Shown: in pieces, positions 1-10,000 of the stretch
How the letters are laid out: each line of letters starts with the position of its first letter
Numbering within the stretch: the first letter of the stretch is position 1
DNA from: Streptomonospora alba
GTDB taxonomy: Bacteria; Actinomycetota; Actinomycetes; Streptosporangiales; Streptosporangiaceae
DNA: 64,000 nt
Assembly: GCF_000826685.1 (NCBI RefSeq)
Contig: NZ_JROO01000006.1
Location: 248,001 to 312,000, forward strand
Direction of reading: 5' to 3'
Notes under the pieces: model-generated
Databases searched by the model: none
The model's input: the letters and a program-made list of their open reading frames with translations, nothing else
What the model was told of the DNA's origin: nothing
Translations under genes and position numbers: made by a program

Positions 1-61
1 GCAGAACGCCGCCGAAACCGAGGGCGGCGGCACGGCCGCGTCACCGGCTCCCCAGGAGATC

Positions 62-979
62 GTGCGGGTGCCGACCGAGCGCCGCAACCAGGCCACCTAC
101 GACATCGACCGACTGCCCACGCTGGAGATCCTGCGCGAGATCAACGCCGAGGACGCCACGGTGCCGCGCGCGGTCTCGGCTGCGCTGCCCGAGCTGGCGA
201 AGGCGGTCGACCTCGGCGTCGAGGCGCTGCGCGGCGGCGGCCGCATCCACTACTTCGGTGCGGGCACGCCCGGCCGGATCGCCACCATGGACGCCGCCGA
301 GCTGCCGCCGACCTTCGGCACCGAACCCGACGCGGTCCTGGCCCACCACGCCGGCGGCGCCACGGCGCTGGAGCGGGCGGCCGAGGGGATCGAAGACGAC
401 GAGGAGCTGGGGCGCTCCGACACGGTCGGCCTGGGTGCGGGCGACCTGGCGGTCGGCCTGACCGCCAGCGGGCGCACGCCCTACGTGGCCGGGGCGCTGC
501 GCGGGGCGCGGCGGGCGGGGGCGGCGGCCGTGCTGGTCAGCGCCAACCCGGATGCGCCGCTGGCCCGCGACGCCGACGTACACGTGTGCGTCGACACCGG
601 TGCCGAGGTGATCGCGGGATCCACCCGGATGAAGGCGGGCACGGCGCAGAAACTCGTGCTCAACTCGTTCTCCACCGCGGTGATGGTGCGCCTGGGACGC
701 ACCTACTCCAACCTGATGGTGGGAGTCAACGCCACCAACGCCAAGCTGCGCGGCCGGGCGATCACCATCCTGGCCGAGGCCAGCGGCATGGACGAGGACG
801 CGTGCGCCGCCGCCCTCAGCAGTGCCCGGGGCGACACCCGCGCCGCTCTGGTCTCGCTGCTCGCCGACGTCGACACCACCCGCGCCACCGCCGAACTCGC
901 CGCCTGCGACGGCCGGGTCCGCGCCGCTCTGCAGCGTATCGGCGACGGACCCGCGGGCGGGAGCGGCGAGCAGGGGTGA
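62..979 (+). CDS. murQ: N-acetylmuramic acid 6-phosphate etherase
   Basis: This enzyme cleaves the lactyl ether of N-acetylmuramate 6-phosphate to give GlcNAc 6-phosphate and D-lactate in cytoplasmic cell-wall recycling. The 305-residue product has the family opening TERRNxAT (residues 5-12), a SIS-domain sugar-phosphate loop GAGTPGR at 66-72 (most members have GAGTSGR) and DAAELPPTFG at 78-87 with the expected catalytic Glu. The GVNATNAKLRGRA stretch in the C-terminal half is also typical. Length is normal for the family. The reading frame stays open to the window edge upstream of the GTG at 62, so the true start may lie outside the window. It converges with the DUF885 gene. Identity is secure from motifs; the start is not. 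Confidence 0.93.
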   Translation: MRVPTERRNQATYDIDRLPTLEILREINAEDATVPRAVSAALPELAKAVDLGVEALRGGGRIHYFGAGTPGRIATMDAAELPPTFGTEPDAVLAHHAGGATALERAAEGIEDDEELGRSDTVGLGAGDLAVGLTASGRTPYVAGALRGARRAGAAAVLVSANPDAPLARDADVHVCVDTGAEVIAGSTRMKAGTAQKLVLNSFSTAVMVRLGRTYSNLMVGVNATNAKLRGRAITILAEASGMDEDACAAALSSARGDTRAALVSLLADVDTTRATAELAACDGRVRAALQRIGDGPAGGSGEQG

Positions 980-1096
980 CGCCTCGTCTCGTGTCCTGCC
1001 GTGCCGGTGATCGTGTACACGACGCCGCCTTCGGCGCCGAGAGCGGCCCCGGGTACACGACCGCCGCACCCGAGCGCACCATCGCCCCCGCCGGGG

Positions 1097-2653
1097 TCAC
1101 CCCCGTGCAAGGGCGGTTTCGAGCAGGCCCAGCGGCGGCGCTCCCAGATCGAGGAGGGCCGTGTGGAAGCGGCGGAGCGTGAACGCCTCGCCCCAAACCT
1201 CGCGCGCCCGTTCACGCAGGTCCAGAACGGCCAGCTTGCCCCAGGTGTACCTGCCGTAGGTGGGATCGACCACGGCCCGCCGCGCCTCGCTGAGCGCCGC
1301 CTGCCCCCCGTGCGGGGTGTCGGCGGCGAAGCGGCGCGCCGCCTGATCGACGGTCATCGCACCGGTGTGCACGCCGATCGCCGCCGCGAGCCGGGTGACG
1401 CGCACGAGCGCTTCCGACCACACTCCGATCTCGACGTGCGCCGCGGTGACGGAGTCGGAGCCCAGCGCCTGCTCGGCGTAGGCGCCGAAGCCCTCCTCCA
1501 GGCACATCTCCTCGGCGTAGTGAGCCCAGCCCTCGATGAACGCCGGTGAGAACAGCGACCGCCGAACCTCGCTGGAGGCGCGGCGCAGCGCGCGGTTGTG
1601 CGAGAAGTGGCCGGGGGCGACCTCGTGGACGCTGATCGCGGCCAGGTTGGCCGGGCTGAACAGCTGCAGCCACTCTGCGGCGTCCTCGGCCGACCACCCC
1701 GGGTCGGGCGGGGTCACGAAGAAGCTCGCCGGACTGTCGTGCTCGGCCGGACCCGACAGGCTCAGCGCCGCCACCACCCAGCGCTGGGAGGGCGGAGACA
1801 GCCGCACCACGCATCTGCCGTCGTGATAAGGGACGAGGTCGCGTTCGCGGGTGAAGTCCTGGGCCAGAGCGGTCCACGTCCGGGCGTGGCCGACCACTGC
1901 TTCTCCGTCGGGATGGTCGGCCACGGCATCGCGGGCCACGTCCATGGGTTCGCGATGCGGGTCGATGCGCGCGGCGGACTCGGCCAGGCGGCTCAGCAGG
2001 CGGTCGCGCTCGGCCTCGGCGCGTTCGCTCAGCCGCTCCACGTCGACGGCGAGCGCCTCGCCGGCACCCATCAGACGCGCCAGTGCGTCGGTGCCCAGCG
2101 CGGCGTCGCGCGGACCCGACTTCTCCGCGGTCTCCAGGTGGGTGACCAGGCGCCGGTGCGCGGATAGGGCGGCGGCGCGGATGTCCTCGGGCACGTCGTC
2201 CTCGGGGACGCCTTCGGCCAGGCCGCGCGCGGCGCCGAGCATCGCGGTGGCCGCCGGTGCGCTCACCCGGTCCAGGGCGGCGATGGCGCGGTCGATCGCG
2301 TCAGGCCACTGCGCCACATGGCGATCACGCGCGGACAGGCGCTCGGGCTCGGGCGCGTATTCACGGTCGTAGCAGGAGAGGTCGAGCTCGCGGATATGCC
2401 GCAACGGGTTGGAGCGGTGCAGCTCCAGCTCACCCAGCTCGACGCGCAGCGCCTCCTCGGCGGCGCGGGCGTGGGCCTCGTCGTGCTCGTCGGGGAAACC
2501 CTCGCCCTTGCCCAACCGCTCCAGCCGGGCGGCGACACCGTCGCGTGAGAGGTCGGCGACGACGCCGTCGTACTCGTGGAGCCCGCCCTCTTCGCGGGCC
2601 CCGGCGACGTCGAGATCGGCGATGGCGCGCAGGCGCGCCGGATATTCGTCCAT
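1097..2653 (-). CDS. DUF885 family metallopeptidase-like protein
   Basis: The 518-residue protein belongs to the DUF885 family, which is related to M32/M3-type zinc carboxypeptidases. The visible zinc-site motif is HEVAPGH at 343-349, followed by the second family motif EGWAHYAEEM at 374-383, which supplies the downstream Glu ligand in related peptidases. No signal peptide or membrane segment is visible, so a cytoplasmic peptidase is likely; the substrate is unknown. The N-terminal 300 residues are mostly helical and charged. It is transcribed convergently with murQ and divergently from the SanA-like gene, with less than 100 bases between starts, so both probably have short promoters. The start is the first in-frame ATG. 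Confidence 0.85.
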   Translation of the reverse strand: MDEYPARLRAIADLDVAGAREEGGLHEYDGVVADLSRDGVAARLERLGKGEGFPDEHDEAHARAAEEALRVELGELELHRSNPLRHIRELDLSCYDREYAPEPERLSARDRHVAQWPDAIDRAIAALDRVSAPAATAMLGAARGLAEGVPEDDVPEDIRAAALSAHRRLVTHLETAEKSGPRDAALGTDALARLMGAGEALAVDVERLSERAEAERDRLLSRLAESAARIDPHREPMDVARDAVADHPDGEAVVGHARTWTALAQDFTRERDLVPYHDGRCVVRLSPPSQRWVVAALSLSGPAEHDSPASFFVTPPDPGWSAEDAAEWLQLFSPANLAAISVHEVAPGHFSHNRALRRASSEVRRSLFSPAFIEGWAHYAEEMCLEEGFGAYAEQALGSDSVTAAHVEIGVWSEALVRVTRLAAAIGVHTGAMTVDQAARRFAADTPHGGQAALSEARRAVVDPTYGRYTWGKLAVLDLRERAREVWGEAFTLRRFHTALLDLGAPPLGLLETALARG

Positions 2654-2738
2654 GCCTCAGGACCCTACTGGCGGCGGCTTAGACCGGACAGGCGCCGACG
2701 GGCGGAACCCCGGCCGCCGCCCGAGCGTCGATCAGACT

Positions 2739-3515
2739 GTGAGCAACCAGCCGGGGGAGTCTGAAGCAGCCGATCCGCCGACGACGTCGGGGCGGTCGGG
2801 AGTGTCGGAAGGGGCGGGAGAGGGTGCAGGGGCGCCGCGGCGCCGCGTCCGCGGGTCGCGGATGCCCGGGGTGCGCACCTGGGCGGTCCTGCTCGCGGCG
2901 GCGGCACTGGTCGGGATCGCGCCTTACGCGTGGCTGAACACGGCGACGTGGGACCAGCGCACGGACCCGGCCGCGGCGGAGGCCGCGCCGGTGGCGATCG
3001 TGCTGGGGGCGGGCCTGCGCGAGGACGGCACGCCGACGACGCTGCTGGCACGGCGGCTGGACATCGCCGCGCGGCTGTATTCGACCGATCGGATCGACGC
3101 GGTGCTGGTCAGCGGGGACAACAGCGTGTCCGCCTACAACGAGCCCGACGCCATGCGGGACTACCTCGCCGCAGCCGGGATTCCGCGAGGCCAGGTCGTC
3201 GCCGACTACGCGGGGTTCAGCACCTGGGAGACGTGCACGCGGGCGCGGCGGATCTTCGGGGTGCGGTCCGCGTCGGTCATCACGCAGAACTTCCACCTGC
3301 CGCGCGCGGTCGAGTTGTGCTCCCGGGCCGGGATCGACACCCAGGGCGTCGGCGACACCAGCTACCGCGTGCGGACCTTCGCGACGGTCTACGGCTACGT
3401 GCGGGAGGTCCCGGCGGCGTTCACGGCCGTGTACGAGGCGCTGGCACGACCGGAGCCGCAGTTCCTCGGCCCCGAGGAACCGGGCATCCGCGAGGCTCTG
3501 TCGACGCCGCGGTGA
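2739..3515 (+). CDS. SanA/YdcF-like DUF218 membrane protein (copy 1)
   Basis: A DUF218 protein of the SanA/ElyC/YdcF type, a family linked to envelope barrier function in other bacteria; its biochemical activity is not settled. A basic N-terminal stretch is followed by one membrane helix (about residues 45-62, VRTWAVLLAAAALVGIAPYA). The DUF218 domain then shows the typical order AIVLGAGL, LVSGDNS, a Tyr-to-Trp stretch FSTWETC, SVITQNFHLPRAVELC and a closing YVREVPA. The start is uncertain: GTG 2739, GTG 2802 and ATG 2862 are all in frame and none has a strong Shine-Dalgarno sequence. A paralogue of the same architecture lies at 5370-6005. Confidence 0.82.
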   Translation: MSNQPGESEAADPPTTSGRSGVSEGAGEGAGAPRRRVRGSRMPGVRTWAVLLAAAALVGIAPYAWLNTATWDQRTDPAAAEAAPVAIVLGAGLREDGTPTTLLARRLDIAARLYSTDRIDAVLVSGDNSVSAYNEPDAMRDYLAAAGIPRGQVVADYAGFSTWETCTRARRIFGVRSASVITQNFHLPRAVELCSRAGIDTQGVGDTSYRVRTFATVYGYVREVPAAFTAVYEALARPEPQFLGPEEPGIREALSTPR

Positions 3516-3738
3516 ACAAGGGTCGCCCGCCGCTGGCGGACAGCGAGGGCGGCGACGTCCGGGAACGCTTCACCGCACGGCATCGTGCAGGACGGGGAGC
3601 CGCCCGTCCGCCGTTCAGCCGCCGAGGACGCCCCCTCCCAAGGGAACGCCACCGCACTCGCGCCCCCGCCGCAGGACACACCCGTTCGGAGCGGCCGGGC
3701 AGGGTAGTCCACCCGACCGCTCCGGTCTACTGAAGGGC

Positions 3739-5220
3739 TCAGCGGCCGCCGAAGAGGCGGGCGAGGAGCCCGCCCTGCGGCGGGCCCGCGGCCTGCGCCG
3801 CGTCGCCGCCGCCCGCCTGCGCGGCCGAGTCGTCGTCGGACTCCGCCTCGGAGTCGTCGGCCCCCGTGAAGGCGCGGAACTCTTCGCGGCTTTCCGGCAG
3901 GCCCCAGGCCCCGACGGTCTCACCCAGCTCGGCGCCCTCCCAGGCCTGCTCCGACACCTCGGCCAGCTCCCACAGCACCTTCAGGGTGTCCTCGTCCAGT
4001 TCGGCGGAGAGGTCGACGGCCTCCTCGGCGGACGTGCGCGGACCCAGCACCGTCTCCAACGCGGCACCGGTGACTGCGGCGAGCGTGGCGCCCTCGGAGT
4101 CGGCGAGCGCCGCCGGCAGCGCCGCGATGCGCTCGTCGGTGCCGCGGGCTCCTGCGCGGCCCAGCGCCAGGAAACCGAGCGCCTCGGGCGGGGTCTCACC
4201 GCAATGGGGCCAGCCGTCGCCGAACAGACCGCGGTACCCGGGCCGGGTGCGCTCGCCGTTGGCGATGCGCGTGAGGCACTCCTCGGGCGCCTTCTCGCCG
4301 TGGATCTGCACCGTGGCCACGGCCGCGGTGAAGGAGTTGTACAGGTGCCCCGAAGCCATCTCGTGGGCGAGGGCGACGGTCGCGGCGGGGTCGTCGGTCG
4401 CGCCGAGCATGCCCAGAGCGAAGATCTCGGCGGAGAGCAGGTCGCTGGACGGGCTGGAAGCCGCGGCACCGGCCGCGGCCAGGGGGCTGGGCGGAGGGGC
4501 GGGAGCGGATCCCCGGGCCAGGTCGGCAGGCCTGCCGACGCGCTGCAGCAGGACGGGGCAGACCTCGGCGGCGGCTCCGGGCAGGAACGCGAGGACGTAG
4601 CACGCCCACTCGGCCGGCGGGTCGATGCCGCGCCGGTTGTCGCGGCCCTCAAGCAGCGTCAGCAGGTCGCCCGAGCGCGCGAGCACGGTGTCGTAGACGT
4701 CGAGTTCGGCCTGCAGCAGCGCCGCGCCCTCGTCGCGCGCGACCGCGTCGAGCCGCGCCCGCATCCGCCGGAACTGCTGCTCGTCGGGTGCCTCGTGGAC
4801 CCGGCTGCGGTACTGCTCGCGGACCTTGTCGATGTCGGTGGCGACGGCCCAGGACACTTCGTCGCGCCAGAGGGCTTCGTCGACGCGCTCGGGCACAAGG
4901 GCGGTGGCCACGGGCGCCAGGAGCTCAAGCAGCAGGCTGAGCGGACGCGAGCGCCAGTCGGGGGGCGTGTCGGGGTGGCAGGCGATGGAGACGAGGAACT
5001 CGGCGACCCGGGGGGCGGCGATGTAGCCGGGGCCGGGGAAGCGGATGCGGTCGAACAGGGAGGCCACCGCTTCGTCGACCCCGCGCTGGGCGTTCTCGCC
5101 TCCGGCGATGTCGCGCAGCAGGGCGGGAATCTCGTCGCCCCGTGGAGCCAGCCCGCTCCAGTCGATGTCGTCCAGTCCGTGCAGGGGTCCGGAACCCGTC
5201 GTCGCGTCCATATCCCGCAT
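3739..5220 (-). CDS. Hypothetical protein, alpha-helical
   Basis: I do not recognise this 493-residue protein. It is soluble, acidic and rich in Ala/Leu helices, has no signal peptide, and could be a HEAT-like solenoid, but no repeat is clear enough to count. The last 60 residues are low complexity (Asp/Ser/Ala/Gly) and end in a short basic segment GGLLARLFGGR, possibly a membrane-association or partner-binding tail. I placed the start at ATG 5220 (MRDMDATT), with a GGTGAGGG sequence about 17 bases upstream; a second ATG nine bases later is possible, and the frame is open further upstream. It sits between two DUF218 genes. Third-position GC is high, so it is very likely a real gene. Confidence 0.7.
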   Translation of the reverse strand: MRDMDATTGSGPLHGLDDIDWSGLAPRGDEIPALLRDIAGGENAQRGVDEAVASLFDRIRFPGPGYIAAPRVAEFLVSIACHPDTPPDWRSRPLSLLLELLAPVATALVPERVDEALWRDEVSWAVATDIDKVREQYRSRVHEAPDEQQFRRMRARLDAVARDEGAALLQAELDVYDTVLARSGDLLTLLEGRDNRRGIDPPAEWACYVLAFLPGAAAEVCPVLLQRVGRPADLARGSAPAPPPSPLAAAGAAASSPSSDLLSAEIFALGMLGATDDPAATVALAHEMASGHLYNSFTAAVATVQIHGEKAPEECLTRIANGERTRPGYRGLFGDGWPHCGETPPEALGFLALGRAGARGTDERIAALPAALADSEGATLAAVTGAALETVLGPRTSAEEAVDLSAELDEDTLKVLWELAEVSEQAWEGAELGETVGAWGLPESREEFRAFTGADDSEAESDDDSAAQAGGGDAAQAAGPPQGGLLARLFGGR

Positions 5221-5369
5221 TATCGCGCTCGCGACGCCCTCACCGCCAATCCGGCGTGCCCGCCTGTGGACGGTGGCCGCCACGGGAGGAGGACTGCACG
5301 GTGATCGGCGCCCGCGCGGACACCGGGACCGGGGTGCGGTCCGCGCCGAACGTCCAGGTCAGGAGCGGG

Positions 5370-6005
5370 TCAGGACAACGCCTCGCGCAGATCGCTGCGG
5401 GGCGGTTCGACGGCGGCCGGCGCGGGCTGCAGCACGGAGTCGCCGATCGCCTTGGCGTTGGCGCCGGCTTCGCGCAGGTAACCCAGCGCCGTCGAGCGCG
5501 GCCGCCGCCGGAAGCTGGGGTCGCCGACCCCGTAGACGTCGATCCCCGCCGCTCGGCACAGGGCGATCGAGCGGGGCAGGTGGAAGCTCTGCGTGACGAC
5601 GATCGCCCGGTCCACGCCGAAGGTCTCGCGCGCCCGCACAGCGGAGTCCCACGTGCGGTAGCCGTGCGGATCGGCGACGATCCTGTCCTTGGACACGCCG
5701 TGCTCGGCGAGCACGGCCGCCATGGTGTCGGTCTCGTGGTTGGCCTCGGGGCTGTTGTCGCCGGAGACCAGCACCGCCCGCACCGTGCCCTCGCGGAACA
5801 GCCGAGCGGCCAGCTCCAGTCGCCCCTCCAGCAGCGGCGAGGGCCCGCTGGGCCACACCGCCGCACCGAGCACGATCGCGACAGGCCGGATGGGTACCGT
5901 ACCGGGCCGCCACCGACGTCCGGCGCTGGCCAGGCACGCCCACGCTGTGGGCCCGAGCGCAGCCGCACTCGCCACGCCTGCGACCGCCCAGGCACCCGGT
6001 CTCAT
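5370..6005 (-). CDS. SanA/YdcF-like DUF218 membrane protein (copy 2)
   Basis: The second DUF218 protein of the window, 211 residues. It has one N-terminal membrane segment (about residues 4-25), then the family order AIVLGAAVWP, LLEGRLELAARL, AVLVSGDNS, GYRTWDSAVRARETFGV, IVVTQSFHLPRSIALCRAAGIDVYGVGD and a final GYLREAGAN. The Asn of SGDNS and the TQSFHLPR motif match SanA-type proteins. The ATG at 6005 is preceded by GGGAGG with 8 bases spacing, which decides the start against the longer frame. It has the same layout as the protein at 2739-3515, so the two are probably old paralogues. Its promoter region is shared with the divergent arsR gene. Confidence 0.87.
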   Translation of the reverse strand: MRPGAWAVAGVASAAALGPTAWACLASAGRRWRPGTVPIRPVAIVLGAAVWPSGPSPLLEGRLELAARLFREGTVRAVLVSGDNSPEANHETDTMAAVLAEHGVSKDRIVADPHGYRTWDSAVRARETFGVDRAIVVTQSFHLPRSIALCRAAGIDVYGVGDPSFRRRPRSTALGYLREAGANAKAIGDSVLQPAPAAVEPPRSDLREALS

Positions 6006-6156
6006 ATCCGCATCCCTCCCCTGTCGTCCGGCCCGCCCGACCCTAACGCCTACCCGGCCGTACAGGGGCATCGAAGCCGACGCAGCGGGGCGCTGCGACC
6101 TGCTTTCGGAAGTCGGTAGCGGCACGTCGAGGAAGGCCGCTACGGTCGCATGCACA

Positions 6157-6186
6157 TTGACATGCAAGTGGCGACTTGCATATAAC
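6157..6186 (+). promoter_or_regulatory. Promoter with palindromic operator in its spacer, arsR-VOC operon
   Basis: TTGACA (6157-6162) is followed 18 bases later by TATAAC (6181-6186), close to the sigma-70 consensus. A perfect 8-bp inverted repeat, ATGCAAGT (6162-6169) and ACTTGCAT (6174-6181) with spacer GGCG, fills the spacer and touches both hexamers. The -10 ends 7 bases before the GTG at 6194, so transcription should start at or next to the start codon, giving a leaderless mRNA. The position fits autorepression by the ArsR-type product; that is inference. Confidence 0.72.
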
Positions 6187-6193
6187 GGGACAC

Positions 6194-6490
6194 GTGAACG
6201 AAGACACCGACCTGTTCAAAGCCATCGGCGACGCGACGCGGCGTACCATCCTGGACGAACTGACCAGCAAAGACGGCCAGACACTGTTCGAGATCTGCGG
6301 CCGACTGACCATGAAGCACGGACTGGCCTCTTCGCGCCAGGCCATCTCGCAGCACCTCACCGTGCTCGAACAGGCCGGCCTGGTACACACCCGGCGACAG
6401 GGCCGGTACAAGTTCCACCACCTCGACACGGGCCCACTGCGCTCGATCGTCGAGCGGTGGCCCATCGACCGAGAGGAACCGAACCCGTGA
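6194..6490 (+). CDS. ArsR/SmtB-family winged-helix regulator
   Basis: A 98-residue winged-helix repressor. The N-terminus (NEDTDLFKAIGDATRRTILDEL) is the standard ArsR opening, the recognition helix region is SSRQAISQHLTVLEQAGLV and the wing is RRQGRYKFHHLDTGPL. No Cys/His metal box is visible, so it is not obviously a metal sensor; it resembles the ArsR regulators paired with glyoxalase/VOC or SRPBCC proteins. A TTG at 6176 is also in frame but lies inside the promoter and operator, so GTG 6194 is the better start and would be leaderless. Its TGA overlaps the GTG of the VOC gene, indicating translational coupling. Confidence 0.88.
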   Translation: MNEDTDLFKAIGDATRRTILDELTSKDGQTLFEICGRLTMKHGLASSRQAISQHLTVLEQAGLVHTRRQGRYKFHHLDTGPLRSIVERWPIDREEPNP

Positions 6491-6876
6491 TCCGCATCAA
6501 CATCGCCAGCGTGTACGTAGACGACCAGGCCAAGGCGCTCGCCTTCTACACCGAGAAGCTGGGGTTCACCAAGAAGACCGACGTGCCCGCCGGCGAGGCC
6601 CGCTGGCTCACCGTCGTCTCACCCGCCGACCCGGACGGCGTCGAGCTGCTGCTGGAGCCGGACGGCCACCCGGCGGCACGCCGGTTCAAGGAAGCCCTGG
6701 TCGACGACGGTATCCCGCTTACCCAGTTCGCGGTCGACGACGTGTACACCGAGGTCGAGCGGCTCAAGGGCCTGGGCGTCGAGTTCACCCAGGACGCGAC
6801 CGACATGGGACCGGTGGTCACCGCCGTCTTCGACGACACCTGCGGCAACCTGATCCAGCTCGCCGCCATGAAGTAG
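6487..6876 (+). CDS. VOC (glyoxalase/bleomycin-resistance) family protein
   Basis: A 129-residue single-domain protein with two beta-alpha-beta-beta-beta modules of the vicinal oxygen chelate fold. Visible landmarks are INIASVYVDDQAKALAFYTE at the start, GVELLLEPD at the end of module one, and FDDTCGNLIQLA at the end of module two, where the Glu/Gln metal ligand is replaced by Gln. The catalytic metal ligands are therefore not fully conserved, and binding or sequestration of a small electrophile is as likely as catalysis. The GTG start overlaps the arsR stop (GTGA). The pair probably forms a self-regulated detoxification operon. Confidence 0.85.
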   Translation: MIRINIASVYVDDQAKALAFYTEKLGFTKKTDVPAGEARWLTVVSPADPDGVELLLEPDGHPAARRFKEALVDDGIPLTQFAVDDVYTEVERLKGLGVEFTQDATDMGPVVTAVFDDTCGNLIQLAAMK

Positions 6877-6918
6877 TCGCCCACCCCGCCCGACAAGCGA
6901 CGAGACCCGCCCGGTTCG

Positions 6919-6963
6919 CGGGCACCCGAAGAGGGGCGGCGAAGCCGCCCCGTCGGGTGCCCG
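6919..6963. terminator. Long hairpin, terminator-like
   Basis: An 11-bp outer stem (6919-6929 with 6953-6963) continues, after a small internal loop, into an 8-bp inner stem (6933-6940 with 6944-6951) closed by GAA. There is no T-tract, as is common for actinobacterial hairpin terminators. It lies between the end of the VOC gene and the convergent STAND gene, so it could stop transcription in both directions. Confidence 0.6.
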
Positions 6964-7094
6964 GCCCTGCGCCCTCGCTACCGACCGACGCCGACCCGAA
7001 CCATCCGCCGCCGTCGCCGGGCTCCCGGTTCACGGCCCCGTCGGGCGTGCAACACCACGTCCACAGCACCGACGGCCCGGACGGAACCCACAGG

Positions 7095-10000
7095 TCAGTG
7101 CGGGAAGGGCGGGTCCTCTGACGCGGGTTCGGCTTCCGGCGCCGCGATGGCGCCGTTGTCTTCCGAAGAGCGCTGACGCGGGGGGTGGTAAGCGTGACCG
7201 GCGGGTTCGGTCTCGGCTCCGGCCGGTCCCGCGCCGACCCCGCCCGACGCCGGTACCGAGGCATCGGGGCCGTCGACCGTACCGTCCGCCGCGCCGCCTC
7301 CGCGCTCGGCGCCGTCTACGTGTTCTCCCGGTTCTCCCTGTCCCCGCTGTTCTTCCCGGCCCTCCGCAGGCTCCGGGCCGTCGGTCGGAGGGGCACCCGG
7401 GATGCCCGCGGCGGGGCGGCCGCCCCAGGAGAAGATCGACTTCTGCTGCGCCCCGTGGATGCGGTTGAGGCGGCGGTCGGCCTCGTGGGCGTGCCAGGTG
7501 AGGCCCTCGTCGCGGGCCGCGTCGCGAGCGGCGGTGAGGTGGTGGACGGCGTCGGCCGTGTGGCCGGTCTCGTCGAGGACGCGGCCGAAGAGCACTTGGG
7601 CGCCGGTGCGCCCGACCCTGTCGCCGAGGCGTTGGAAGGCCATGTAGGCGTGCTCGGCGTCGGCCAGCGCCTGGCGCGGGTAGCCGCTCGCGGACAGCGC
7701 CTCGGCCGCCGTGCGGTGAGCGCGGGCGTGCCAGAGCTGATCGCCGAGTTCACCGAAGCCCTCCGCCGCGGTACGCATGGTCTGCGCGCACGCGTCGACG
7801 TCGCGGCCCGCGCTCAGCCGCACGCGCCCCAGCGCGAGGTCGGTGCGGTGCTTGCCCCAGGTGTCGCCCATGCCGCTCAGCGTCCGGGACGCCTCCGTGA
7901 GCATCTCGATCCGCCGCTGGACCGACCACTTGCGCCGCTGCCCGGCCACGGCGCGCAGGGGATCGCGCCCGTAGTGCGGCAGCCCGGCGAACCACTCCCG
8001 CTGAGCGGCGTAGTACTCACCCAGGTGGGGCGGCGCCCATGACGCCACCTCGCGCCAGGCTTCGTCGGCGAGCTCCTTGTGCCCCTCCATGGTCTCGGGC
8101 TTGCGAATGGGGGCCCACTTGGCGACGTAGCCCTCGACGTACTTCTGGCGGACGTCGAAGTGGGCCGGGTTGAGTACGAGGTCGACCACCCCGTACTGCT
8201 CGTCCAGCCGCTCCGTGTCCAGCTCGGCCATGGAGCGCTGGCAGCGCGCGGTGTACCAGTGCTCCTCGGTCTGCAGGTAGTACTCGCGGACCTCGTCGAG
8301 CATGAACCAGGCGTTGAGCTCGCGACCCCGGGCCGCCAGGATCTCGGCGAGTGCGATCCGGGCGTTGCTGTACTCCTCCCAGTCGCCCTCGTACCGGAAG
8401 ATCATGCAGGCCAGTCGCAGCAGTGCCTGGGCACGCCGGTGCTGGCGGCCGTCGTGCCCGTGCTCGGCAGACTCCTGCTCGCCCTCCTCCGAGGGCTCGG
8501 GCCGGCGCTGATCGCTGCGGCGGCGGCCCCACTGGGCGTGCACCTCGGCGAGGTCGCGCAGCGCGCGCGCCCGCCACCAGTCGTCGCCCACCTCGGCGAA
8601 CATCCGCTCGGCCGTGTTGAGCGCTTGGGCGCCCCCGTCGAGGTGGCCCCGGCGCTGCAGGTTCACGCCGAGGGAGCGCCAGGCGCGCGCCGTCCAGTGC
8701 GGGGAGCTGCCGGCGGTCGCGCCGCCGCCTTGCTCACCGATCTGCTGGAAGACGCTCTGGGCGGTCTTGGCGTCCTCGATCCCGGTCTCGTAGTTGCCCA
8801 TCTTGCCGGCGATCTCGGCGCGGTCCAGGTGCGCGAGCCCTCCGGCCAGGCGGTCGCCCAGCCGGTAGGCCATACGCAGCTCGGTGAGCGTCGCCTCTTC
8901 CCAGTCGGCCCAGTACACCTGCCATACCTGGCACAGCGCGGCGAAGGCGTGCGCCAGCCGCCACCCCGGTTCGAGGAGGTCGTGTTCCTCGGCCAGCCGC
9001 ATGCACATCAGCAGCGACTCGCGCTCCTGGGTGAGCCACTGGCGCGGGTGCCCGGCAGGCACCAGCCGCAGCTCGCGCGGCGGGGTGAGGTCGGTGCTCG
9101 CGCTGAGCACCTCGGGGTCGTAGGTGCGGGTGATCTCGGCGGCGGCCTGCTCCACCAGCCAGGTGTAGGCCGCGACCAAGCGCCGCGCCACCTCGCGGTC
9201 GCCGCCGTCCTCCCAGTTGTCGCGCTCCCACCGCGTGAGGTCGAACTCGCGGGAGTCGATCATCCGCAGCGTCTCGCGCACCAGGTCGTGGATGCGGTAG
9301 GTGTTCTCGCCGGTCTCGTTGCGCTCGGTGGGAATGACCAGATAGCGGCGGACGAGCCCTTCGATCAGCCCGGCGGCGGTGTCGCGGGGGACGTCCAGCA
9401 GCACCGCGGCCGACCAGTCGCTGAACTTGTACAGGTCGGAGTCGGCGATGCGCTTGAGCAGCAGCCGCTGCTGTGGGGCGCACAGCTGCAGGCTGAACGC
9501 GAAGGAGGCGGCGAAGCCGCGGCGCCCGCCCAGCAGCGGGCTGCGGGCGATGCTGTCGAGCTCGGCCAGGACCTCGCGCGGGCTGGGGTCGGCGGGATCG
9601 AGCAGCCTGCCGCCGCACAGCCGGATGGCCAGCGGCAGCCCGCCGCAGCGGCGGACGATGTCGGCTCGGTCGCTGCGGATCCGCGCGGCCTCCTCCGGAC
9701 TCACGCGCAGGTCGGGCTTTGCGATGCGGTCCAGGAGTTCCTCGCCCTCGCTCTGACTGAGTTCGTCCAGTTCGTAGCTCTCGAACTCGAAGTCCGCGGA
9801 GGTGAGCGTGCGCCGCGAGGTGATGATCACGGCGCAGCCCGAACCGCTGGGGATGAGCGGCTCGACCTGGGCGGCGTCCTTGGCGTTGTCCAGGACGAGG
9901 AGGATCCGCTTGCCGTAGATCAGTCCCCGCCAGGTGGTGGAGAGCTCGTTGAGGGTGGCGCCGGAGGGGATGCGGCCCTGCATGGACTGGACCAGGGACT

